From Chthoniobacterales bacterium (GTDB lineage: Bacteria > Verrucomicrobiota > Verrucomicrobiae > Chthoniobacterales > UBA10450): a stretch of 5,765 nucleotides of DNA. The DNA is taken from positions 1-5,765 of the forward strand of contig QHBL01000234.1 in assembly GCA_003244125.1 (NCBI GenBank), given 5' to 3'. Both the position numbers and the translations under genes were made by a program. Positions 1 through 5,061 of this stretch are shown here, one piece after another. The notes beneath the pieces were generated by a model, which was not told where the DNA came from, did not search any database, and saw only the letters and a program-made list of their open reading frames with translations. Numbering within the stretch: position 1 is the stretch's first letter; each line of letters begins with the position of its first letter.

Positions 1-1
1 G

Positions 2-652
2 ATTTACCTTTTCGCTCTGAGCGTTTTGCCGAAATCGCTTTTCCGCCGGTTTCCGCTTCGCGCGGTGGCCCGCTTTTCGCGCCTGCTTGAGCTAACGACT
101 CGCATTCTCTGGCCCGTCCTCGCCTTGGGTGAATGGATCGCGCGCCATCTCATCGCCCGCGGCAAAGCGGCGCCGCGTCTCTTCGCCGCGCGTGAAGAAT
201 TAAAGCTAATTACGGTGCAGAGCGAACGCGGTGGAGCGCTTAGCTCAGCCGAGCGCGCCATCATTCACAACGTCGTCGATTTCACTTCCATCAAGGTGCG
301 CGACGTCATGATTCCGCTGGAGAAAACGGTGTCCATCACGCCCGAGGAAGAGCCGGGAAAAGTTTTGCGATTAAGTGAGCAGCGCGGCATCGATCGCTTT
401 CCGGTGGTCGAGAAAACACGGCCAATCGGTCTGGTCAACGTCTTCGACCTTCTCGTCGACGCTTCACCGCCGCGCCGGCTGCGCGATTACATGCGCCGCA
501 TCATCTCCGCGTCCGAGCACGAATCGGCCTACCGAGTTGTGCGTCGTCTCCGTGCGGCCCGTCTCGGTCTTGCGGCCGTGTTTGATTCGCGCCAGAAATT
601 CATCGGGATCGTCGCGCTCGAAGATCTCGTGCGCCAGCTCGTGCGCGGATAG
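2..652 (+). CDS. CNNM (DUF21)/CBS-pair membrane protein, HlyC/CorC-like family, 5'-partial
   Basis: This reading frame is open to the left window edge, so the gene begins upstream. A TTG at 26 is the first start-like codon but falls inside a conserved stretch (VLPKSLFRRFP) that matches the end of the CNNM transmembrane domain, so it is not the true start. 216 residues are visible. They comprise the last CNNM segment with a hydrophobic stretch (ILWPVLALGEWIARHLI), the linker with REELKLI, a first CBS domain starting at KVRDVMIPLEKTVSI (from about 293), and a second CBS domain (about 480-650) ending in IGIVALEDLVRQLVRG just before the stop. Many family members carry a further C-terminal CorC_HlyC domain after the CBS pair; here the protein stops without it. 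Family members are inner-membrane proteins linked to magnesium or other cation efflux, with CBS domains that bind adenosine nucleotides. The ion handled here cannot be read from the sequence. Confidence 0.88.
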   Translation: MYLFALSVLPKSLFRRFPLRAVARFSRLLELTTRILWPVLALGEWIARHLIARGKAAPRLFAAREELKLITVQSERGGALSSAERAIIHNVVDFTSIKVRDVMIPLEKTVSITPEEEPGKVLRLSEQRGIDRFPVVEKTRPIGLVNVFDLLVDASPPRRLRDYMRRIISASEHESAYRVVRRLRAARLGLAAVFDSRQKFIGIVALEDLVRQLVRG

Positions 653-656
653 CTGT

Positions 657-681
657 CGCCGCTTCGCTGTGTGAAGCGGTG
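657..681 (+). terminator. Stem-loop just after the CNNM/CBS gene, possible terminator
   Basis: Four bases after the TAG stop there is a perfect 7-bp stem, CCGCTTC (659-665) with GAAGCGG (673-679), closed by a 7-base loop. It extends to 9 bp if the G-T pair 658/680 and the C-G pair 657/681 are counted. No T-run follows (next bases GCGCGTGGTGG), so it is not a textbook intrinsic terminator. It could slow polymerase or protect the 3' end. The position right after a stop and before a 140-base gap supports a real role. Confidence 0.35.
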
Positions 682-701
682 CGCGTGGTGGTGCGGCAGG
701 A

Positions 702-714
702 ATGCCGAGCGAAG
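702..714 (+). repeat. Possible relic of the palindromic repeat seen at 3227-3338
   Basis: ATGCCGAGCGAAG here matches ATGCCGAGCGGAG at 3233-3245 with one mismatch in 13 bases. Both lie between genes. The rest of the repeat (the GGGATCCC core) is absent, so this is either a decayed fragment or a coincidence in GC-rich DNA. Confidence 0.2.
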
Positions 715-745
715 CGCTTGTCACGGCGACGGCTACAGATTCCCG

Positions 746-775
746 TTGCGAAAAACCGAGGGTTCGTGACATATT
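746..775 (+). promoter_or_regulatory. Weak sigma-70-type promoter candidate for the ACT gene
   Basis: TTGCGA (746-751) and CATATT (770-775) are separated by 18 bases; each matches 4 of 6 consensus positions. Transcription would begin near 782, giving a leader of about 40 bases before the ATG at 822. This is a pattern match by eye and quite uncertain. Confidence 0.27.
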
Positions 776-809
776 CCGCCTCCCGCTCAGTTGCGTCACG
801 TTCCGCGGC

Positions 810-814
810 GAGGG
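810..814 (+). promoter_or_regulatory. Shine-Dalgarno site fixing the start of the ACT gene
   Basis: GAGGG lies 7 bases before the ATG at 822, a good ribosome-binding spacing. It decides for this start over the longer in-frame reading from the ATG at 702, which would add 40 residues that do not look like part of an ACT domain. No other gene in the window has so clear a site. Confidence 0.75.
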
Positions 815-821
815 TTGCATC

Positions 822-1292
822 ATGGCTGTGGAATTACCGGAAACGACTTCGAAGCTCGGCGGCGCGCTCGTGCGCCAGTTCTCGGTCTTTTTGCCGAATA
901 AAGTGGGCGCCTTGCTCGAAATCGTGAAGCTGCTCAACGCTCACGCCATTCACGTGGTGGCAATGAGTATTACCGAATCGACCGATTCCGCGATCGCCCG
1001 TCTCATCGTGAGCGATCCCGAAGGCGTGGAGGACTTGTTTCGCGAACATAACATCGCCTTCGGCACCTGCGACCTGATGGTGGTGGAGTTGCGCGAAGTG
1101 GCGACGCAGTTCGTGAAGCTGCTGGCGGCGCTGTTGATGGCGGAAGTGAATGTGCACTTCAGTTATCCGCTCCTCGTTCGGCCAAAAGGTCGCGCCGCGC
1201 TCGCCCTCTATGTGGACGACGCTGACTGCGCCACGTCGGTGTTGCTCGGCGAAGGCTTCCGTCTGCTCGCGCAATCGGACATCTCGCGCTAA
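822..1292 (+). CDS. Tandem ACT-domain protein, probable amino-acid-sensing regulator
   Basis: The protein has 156 residues and appears to consist of two ACT domains. The first (about 16-85) begins VRQFSVFLPNKVGALLEIVK, the typical ACT opening with a turn (PNKVGAL) followed by a helix, then a strand with HVVAMSI. The second (about 88-152) runs from VELREVATQFVKLLAALL to the GFRLLAQSDIS end and is more divergent. ACT domains usually bind amino acids and regulate metabolic enzymes. The length resembles the acetolactate synthase small subunit IlvH, but the IlvH signature after the first helix is not visible and no acetolactate synthase gene is adjacent, so I do not call it ilvH. There is no catalytic domain and no signal peptide, so it should be cytoplasmic. 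The start rests on the GAGGG site at 810. It is probably transcribed on its own, since gaps of 169 and 140 bases flank it. Confidence 0.85.
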   Translation: MAVELPETTSKLGGALVRQFSVFLPNKVGALLEIVKLLNAHAIHVVAMSITESTDSAIARLIVSDPEGVEDLFREHNIAFGTCDLMVVELREVATQFVKLLAALLMAEVNVHFSYPLLVRPKGRAALALYVDDADCATSVLLGEGFRLLAQSDISR

Positions 1293-1373
1293 CGGCGGCT
1301 TTGTTCACTCAGCGAAGCATTCTGCGGAGCGCCGGTAGCAAACAGCCCGCGGCGTTTCGAACACTCAGAAAGA

Positions 1374-1402
1374 TTGACACCCGCGCCCGGCCTCATTTAC
1401 AG
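1374..1402 (+). promoter_or_regulatory. Promoter candidate for the TPR/receiver-PATAN gene pair
   Basis: A perfect TTGACA stands at 1374-1379. The -10 box is poor: TTTACA at 1396-1401 (spacer 16) or TTACAG at 1397-1402 (spacer 17). Transcription would start near 1408, about 25 bases before the ATG at 1433. If real, it rules out the longer reading from the TTG at 1301, because the -35 box would lie within that coding sequence. Confidence 0.4.
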
Positions 1403-1432
1403 AAAGTGCAGGAACTGACGAAAAGTGTAGAG

Positions 1433-2536
1433 ATGCCAGAGCCCGCCTCTTCTCCCCCTGCTCCTGTCGGCGACCGCACCTATACCATCGCGCTCTGGTG
1501 CATCCTCGCCTTTGCCGGTGTCGAAATCCTCGCCGCTCTCATTCACGCGGGCGGGAGGCTGCGCGCGCAACGTGCCGCCGCCCGCGCCGCTGCCCCCGTC
1601 AATGTCCACGCTCAGGTGACTCCGGCGCCGCGCGCATCCGCCGCGCCCACGGCGGCAAGTGCGCCGCCCGCGCCAGCAAGCTCCGCCGCGCTTTCCGCGT
1701 CCGATCGCCTCCTCCAGGAAGCCACCGCCTTGCGCGAACGCGGCGACACGGCCAACGCTCTGGCCCGCCTTCAGGAAGCGTCACAGCGCGATGCGCGGAA
1801 TGCCAGCGTCCTGGCCGAGCTCGCCACCATTTACGAATCGATCCAACTCTTCGACCGAGCTAACGAGACGTGGCAGAAGATCCACGAGATCGGTCCCTCG
1901 GCCGGTCCGCTCTTTGAATTGGCGGAAAATAAATTGCGCACCGGTGCTCCCGCCGCCGCGCCTCCGTCTGCCTCCACCGATGCCGCCGGTAAACCAATCG
2001 ACGCTGAAGGCATCCCGGAAGGTTCCGTCTTTGGCGTCGCTGAAGTGAAGGTCGATCCCGTGCCCGACCCGGACGCGGACACGAACCTGCGCCTCAGTAT
2101 CGCGGTGCGAAAACGGCCCGGCGTTTCCTACGAAGTCGGCAAGCTGCGCATCAACGTCTTTCTCTATGACATGGCTGAGGACGGCAAGGTGGTGCTGACC
2201 GACGCTGATACCAGTTCGGAATGGCTCAGTCCCACTCACGATTGGTCCGATACCGACACGGAGACGCTGGTCGTCTCCTATCGCCGCTCGAAAACGCACT
2301 CCGTCACTTCCGAAGCAGCGATCTCGGCTGCCGCCGCTGCCATCACGCCGGGGAAAGGCTCGGCACGTTCGCGCAAACGCGCTGAGCCTTCGCCGCAGGC
2401 AGCGGCGCAACCGGAAGCCGCGCGGCGGCGTTATCTCGGTTACCTCATTCGCGTTTATTACAACGACAAATTACAAACGGTGCGGGCCGATCCAGCGCGC
2501 CTGGTCAACGACGCGCCTGCTGCCGCCGCCCCGTGA
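1433..2536 (+). CDS. Membrane-anchored TPR protein with unassigned beta-rich C-terminal domain
   Basis: The protein has 367 residues from the ATG at 1433. I preferred this to the TTG at 1301 because it gives a short polar N-terminus directly before a membrane helix and leaves the TTGACA at 1374 outside the gene. Layout: residues 1-16 polar; 17-39 one transmembrane helix (LWCILAFAGVEILAALIHAG); 42-88 an Ala/Pro linker; 90-156 two TPR-like helical hairpins (ATALRERGDTANALARLQEA; LATIYESIQLFDRANETWQK) and half of a third; 172-190 a second Ala/Pro linker; 195-285 a beta-rich region (FGVAEVKVDPVPD, LRLSIAVRKRPG, GKLRINVFLYD); 286-332 an Ala/Lys/Arg-rich insert; then a final strand pair with YLGYLIRVYYNDKLQTV. 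TPRs bind other proteins, so a scaffold is likely; which side of the membrane the bulk occupies is not certain. No Shine-Dalgarno site is visible. The stop overlaps the next start (GTGA), so the two products are probably made together. I do not recognise the beta domain. Confidence 0.8.
   Translation: MPEPASSPPAPVGDRTYTIALWCILAFAGVEILAALIHAGGRLRAQRAAARAAAPVNVHAQVTPAPRASAAPTAASAPPAPASSAALSASDRLLQEATALRERGDTANALARLQEASQRDARNASVLAELATIYESIQLFDRANETWQKIHEIGPSAGPLFELAENKLRTGAPAAAPPSASTDAAGKPIDAEGIPEGSVFGVAEVKVDPVPDPDADTNLRLSIAVRKRPGVSYEVGKLRINVFLYDMAEDGKVVLTDADTSSEWLSPTHDWSDTDTETLVVSYRRSKTHSVTSEAAISAAAAAITPGKGSARSRKRAEPSPQAAAQPEAARRRYLGYLIRVYYNDKLQTVRADPARLVNDAPAAAAP
2533..2536 (+). promoter_or_regulatory. 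GTGA stop/start overlap coupling the TPR and receiver-PATAN genes
   Basis: The GTG start (2533-2535) of the receiver-PATAN gene overlaps the TGA stop (2534-2536) of the TPR gene. No separate ribosome-binding site is evident, so re-initiation by terminating ribosomes (translational coupling) is the likely way the second gene is read. Confidence 0.7.
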
Positions 2537-3225
2537 CGCAGCTGCTCATCGTCCACGGCGACGCCGAAATCGGCCGTCAATTGGTGCGACTGGTGAAAGA
2601 GTTCACCGGTTACGACAGCGCCCACACTGCCAGTGAAAGCGAGACGCTGGTCTGGCTCCGCCGTGACCCGGCAGCGCGTCCGCGCATTTTGCTCACGCAG
2701 CTCGACGGCGCCGGCCTCGACGGCTTCGCTCTCGGCGCGCTCTTGAGCGAAACATTGCCAGGCCTGCAAACGCTTTTTCTCCCGCCTTACACCGCGATGC
2801 AGGTGCGCATCGAGATCGCCGGCTCAAAGATTTTTCCAGAACCAATCGATGGCGACCGGCTCATCGCCAACATTGAGCGCGCGGTGCGGATGCGCTGGGA
2901 CGCGCCGGATTGGTTTCACGTCGTCGATGTCGTGCAAATGTGCTGCCTCGCTCAGCGCAGCGGCGCGCTCCAGGTCGTGCGCGGCAGTCGAGTCGGCACA
3001 GTGTATTTGCGCGGCGGCGCGATCATCCACGCTGAGACAGCGGGCGTGGACGGCTTTCCGGCCTTGGTGGAAATGGTCAGCTGGGGTGAGATCGAGTTCG
3101 CTTACGATCGCGCCATGATGACCGAGAGAGAGACGCTGCGAGGTCGCTGGGACCGGATGCTGGCCGACGCTCTCGAGCAAAATCAACGCAGCGCGCTCCC
3201 CGAGTGGCGGCGGCAGACGGCATAA
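2533..3225 (+). CDS. Degenerate receiver (pseudo-receiver) plus PATAN/DUF4388 domain protein
   Basis: The protein has 230 residues. Residues 3-118 follow the receiver (CheY-like) fold pattern: LLIVHGDAEIGRQL, then RILLTQLDGAGLDGFALGAL, then TLFLPP, then GSKIFPEPIDGDRLIANIE. Every phosphorylation residue is replaced: the first acidic pair is H8-G9, the phospho-acceptor position before the GLDG turn is Q56, the conserved Thr/Ser is P84, and the conserved Lys before Pro is E103. So it should not accept phosphate in the classical way. Residues 127-192 resemble PATAN/DUF4388: FHVVDVVQMCCLAQRSGALQ, GTVYLRGGAIIHAETAG, FPALVEMVSWGEIEF. PATAN domains are thought to mediate protein interactions, as in cyanobacterial PatA-type regulators. 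A short charged tail ends the protein. There is no DNA-binding domain. It is translationally coupled to the membrane TPR protein, which may be its partner (inference). Confidence 0.85.
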   Translation: MTQLLIVHGDAEIGRQLVRLVKEFTGYDSAHTASESETLVWLRRDPAARPRILLTQLDGAGLDGFALGALLSETLPGLQTLFLPPYTAMQVRIEIAGSKIFPEPIDGDRLIANIERAVRMRWDAPDWFHVVDVVQMCCLAQRSGALQVVRGSRVGTVYLRGGAIIHAETAGVDGFPALVEMVSWGEIEFAYDRAMMTERETLRGRWDRMLADALEQNQRSALPEWRRQTA

Positions 3226-3226
3226 G

Positions 3227-3338
3227 CCCGTCATGCCGAGCGGAGTCGAGGGATCCCGCGGAAGCTACGTCAAAGCGTACCGCAACGGGATCCCTCCGCG
3301 CCGACGGGGATGACCGGAAGCACGCTTGGCATGACCGG
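3227..3338 (+). repeat. Intergenic palindromic repeat (REP/MITE-like), non-coding
   Basis: The left arm 3227-3258 and right arm 3286-3317 are imperfect inverted copies: 24 of 32 positions pair, and the inner 11 pair perfectly (GAGGGATCCCG with CGGGATCCCTC). The spacer holds a further nested stem: GCGG (3258-3261) with CCGC (3280-3283), and TACG (3266-3269) with CGTA (3276-3279), around a 6-base loop. A second outer copy of the right end, GGCATGACCGG (3328-3338), matches the reverse complement of the left end CCCGTCATGCC at 10 of 11 positions, giving nested ends about 20 bases apart. It starts two bases after the stop of the receiver-PATAN gene and sits before the next operon. It could act as a bidirectional transcription barrier. 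It resembles dispersed repeats of soil bacteria (recalled, not searched). No transposase is nearby. Confidence 0.7.
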
Positions 3339-3351
3339 TAACGTGATCGCA

Positions 3352-3379
3352 TTGTCGTCCGCCGCACATGCGTTATTTT
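3352..3379 (+). promoter_or_regulatory. Weak promoter candidate very close to the start of the secreted-protein gene
   Basis: TTGTCG (3352-3357) and TATTTT (3374-3379), 16 bases apart, each match 4 of 6 consensus positions. The expected transcription start (about 3386) would almost coincide with the ATG at 3388, and no Shine-Dalgarno site precedes that ATG, so the transcript might be nearly leaderless. Speculative. Confidence 0.25.
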
Positions 3380-3387
3380 CCCGGCTC

Positions 3388-4260
3388 ATGAAAATCGCGG
3401 CCGTTTTTCTCGCCTCCTTCGTGTTGGCTGGTGCGGCCAATGCTCAGATTGGAGTGCAACTCAAGTTCAGCCGCCTGCAATACATCGCTTACGAACCTTT
3501 GACCGCGACCGTCTCCATCACCAATCGCGCCGGCCGTGACATCGATCTGCGCGACGATGCCGGCGAACACTGGTTTGGCTTCGAGATTACCGGCAACGAC
3601 GGCCAGTCGATCGGCGCCGGCACGTTGCCCGATACTCCGCCGCTGCACATCGAGAGCGGTAAGACCGTTACGCAAAAAGTGAATCTCTCCGCCATTTTCC
3701 CGATTCAGGAATTCGGTCCCTATCATGTGCGCGCTCACGTCCACTTCGCCGATCTGAGCCGCTACTTCTATTCGCCGACCAAAGTGGTGGAGATCACCAA
3801 CGCGCGTGCCATCTGGAAACAAACCGTGGGCGTTCCCGCGGCGACCGGCGCGGATGGCGACGCGCGCACCTACTCGCTCCTCTCCAACCGTTTTTCCGAT
3901 CACACTTCGCTTTACGTCCGAGTCGAAGATGAGACACGCAATGTCGTTTACGCCACCTACTCGCTCGGCCGCATCATCGCTTTCGACGAACCGCATGCGG
4001 AGATCGATCGCGAGAACCGCTTGCACGTGCTGCATTGCTCGGCGCCGCGCACCTGGTCTTATGCCACCGTCGGGTTGGACGGACAGATGCTCTCCCGTTC
4101 CATCATTCTGGAAACAAAAACGCGGCCGCATTTCGTCCGCACCGCCAATGGCGACGTCGGAGTCGCTGGCGGCATGACGGAAACGGCCGCGGCCCGGGCC
4201 GTACAGAAATCGGTCCCGAAACTCTCCACCCGTCCCGGCGCCAAGCCGCCAGGCGATTGA
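3388..4260 (+). CDS. Secreted protein of unknown function, Ig-like beta-sandwich pattern
   Basis: The protein has 290 residues from the ATG at 3388. This start is chosen because it opens with a clear signal peptide (MKIAAVFLASFVLAGAANA, predicted cut after A19 before QIGVQ). The longer reading from 3310 would put 26 residues, partly encoded by the palindromic repeat, ahead of it. After the signal, residues 20-140 show alternating strands of an immunoglobulin-like sandwich: VQLKFSRLQYIAYEPLTATV, SITNRAGRDIDL, HWFGFEITGNDGQSI, YHVRAHVHFADL. The central part (about 165-245) is again beta-rich (TSLYVRVEDETRNVVYATYS). The last 40 residues are Ala/Thr/Pro-rich and probably disordered. I recognise no catalytic motif. 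There is one cysteine in the mature part and no lipobox, so it is probably periplasmic or secreted rather than a lipoprotein. It leads an apparent operon, 12 bases ahead of the amidase gene, which suggests an envelope role, but no specific function can be given. Confidence 0.8.
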   Translation: MKIAAVFLASFVLAGAANAQIGVQLKFSRLQYIAYEPLTATVSITNRAGRDIDLRDDAGEHWFGFEITGNDGQSIGAGTLPDTPPLHIESGKTVTQKVNLSAIFPIQEFGPYHVRAHVHFADLSRYFYSPTKVVEITNARAIWKQTVGVPAATGADGDARTYSLLSNRFSDHTSLYVRVEDETRNVVYATYSLGRIIAFDEPHAEIDRENRLHVLHCSAPRTWSYATVGLDGQMLSRSIILETKTRPHFVRTANGDVGVAGGMTETAAARAVQKSVPKLSTRPGAKPPGD

Positions 4261-4272
4261 GTTATCTCAATC

Positions 4273-5061
4273 ATGCTGCGACTCGTTAGGTTCCTCGCCC
4301 TCCTTTTGTTCATGACCGCCGTCGCGGCGCGCGCTCAAACGCGTTTCACCACCGTCGTAATCGATGCCGGCCACGGTGGCTTCGACCGCGGCGGCATTCC
4401 AGGCCAGCTCGTGCCGGAGAAAGTGATGACTCTCGATGTTTCGCTGCGCCTGAAAAAGATTCTCCAGGACGCCGGCTATCGCGTGGTCATGACGCGCGAT
4501 AGCGATGTCTTCGTTCCGCTCGGCACGCGCGTAGCCATCGCCAACGCGCAACGCAATGCCGTTTTCGTCTGCGTTCACTTCAACTCCGCTCCCCGCAGCG
4601 GAGCGAACGGCATCGAAACTTATTTTTACAGCACCGAGAGCGCGCCTCTCGCTGGCAGCATCCAGAGCGCCGTCGTGCGCGGCGCTGGCACGGAGAATCG
4701 CGGAGTGCGTCGCCGCGGTTATTTCGTGCTGCGGCGCACGAACATTCCCGCCGTGCTGGTGGAATGCGGATTTCTAACCAACCAGACCGAGGCCACCTTC
4801 GCCAAGATTCCGACTTACCGGCAGCAGCTGGCGCAGAATATCGCCCGCGGCATTCTCAATCGCCCGGCACTCGAAGCGCGCACGAGCTCCACCAATCGTT
4901 CCTCTCGGGTCAACGTCGGCGCGCAGCCATTCCTCGATCAGCGTTACATTCGCGAGGCCGGTCCCACCCATCACCGTAGCTCGAAATCATCGAAGAAGAA
5001 AAAGTCGACGAAGAAGAAAACGACGACCAAGAAAAAGACAACTTCGGACGACGATCAGTGA
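4273..5061 (+). CDS. Secreted N-acetylmuramoyl-L-alanine amidase (Amidase_3 family) with Lys-rich tail
   Basis: The enzyme cleaves the amide bond between N-acetylmuramic acid and L-alanine in peptidoglycan. The protein has 262 residues. A signal peptide (1-21, MLRLVRFLALLLFMTAVAARA, likely cut before Q22) is followed by the Amidase_3 domain, about 27-195. All the expected zinc and catalytic residues are present: H34 in VVIDAGHGG, E49 in VPEKVMTLDV, H102 in VCVHFNS, E164 in VLVECGFLTN. From H102 to E164 there are only 62 residues, with no room for the helical insertion that blocks the active site in E. coli AmiA/B/C, so the domain is of the short type. There is no AMIN, LysM or SPOR domain. 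Residues 196-235 form a linker. Residues 236-262 are a low-complexity tail with 11 Lys and 12 Ser/Thr ending in DDDQ, perhaps binding acidic wall or other polymers (inference). The upstream gene ends 12 bases before, and the next gene starts within the stop codon. Confidence 0.95.
   Translation: MLRLVRFLALLLFMTAVAARAQTRFTTVVIDAGHGGFDRGGIPGQLVPEKVMTLDVSLRLKKILQDAGYRVVMTRDSDVFVPLGTRVAIANAQRNAVFVCVHFNSAPRSGANGIETYFYSTESAPLAGSIQSAVVRGAGTENRGVRRRGYFVLRRTNIPAVLVECGFLTNQTEATFAKIPTYRQQLAQNIARGILNRPALEARTSSTNRSSRVNVGAQPFLDQRYIREAGPTHHRSSKSSKKKKSTKKKTTTKKKTTSDDDQ
5058..5061 (+). promoter_or_regulatory. GTGA stop/start overlap coupling the amidase and epimerase genes
   Basis: The GTG start of the epimerase gene (5058-5060) overlaps the TGA stop of the amidase (5059-5061), the same arrangement as at 2533. 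No strong ribosome-binding site is seen in the Lys-tail codons upstream, so translational coupling is likely. Confidence 0.65.

Noticed and set aside
726..749. Small hairpin GCGACGG/CCGTTGC before the ACT gene, considered as an attenuator
   Set aside because: Only 7 bp with one G-T pair and a 10-base loop, no alternative structure or leader peptide seen; such stems are common in GC-rich DNA.
702..821. N-terminal extension of the ACT protein from the ATG at 702
   Set aside because: A GAGGG site 7 bases before the ATG at 822 and the typical ACT N-terminus support the shorter form; the extra 40 residues look non-coding.
464..937. Minus-strand open frame spanning the end of the CNNM/CBS gene and the ACT start
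   Set aside because: It runs through two well-supported + genes and the gap between them; the product resembles nothing.
1301..1432. N-terminal extension of the TPR protein from a TTG at 1301
   Set aside because: It contains a perfect TTGACA promoter box and would place a 44-residue basic stretch before the membrane segment.
1576..1700. GC-rich micro-repeats, considered as a tandem repeat locus
   Set aside because: They simply encode the Ala/Pro-rich linker of the TPR protein; no regular repeat unit is evident.
1781..2410. Minus-strand open frame of 209 codons opposite the TPR gene
   Set aside because: Antisense shadow: Arg/Gly-rich product, no domain, no start context; the + strand frame has a membrane helix and TPRs.
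3310..3387. N-terminal extension of the secreted protein from the ATG at 3310
   Set aside because: It lies partly in the palindromic repeat and would bury the signal peptide 26 residues inside.
3373..4131. Long minus-strand open frame (252 codons) opposite the secreted-protein gene
   Set aside because: It mirrors the coding strand of a gene with a clear signal peptide, has no recognisable domain, and long antisense frames are expected in GC-rich coding DNA.
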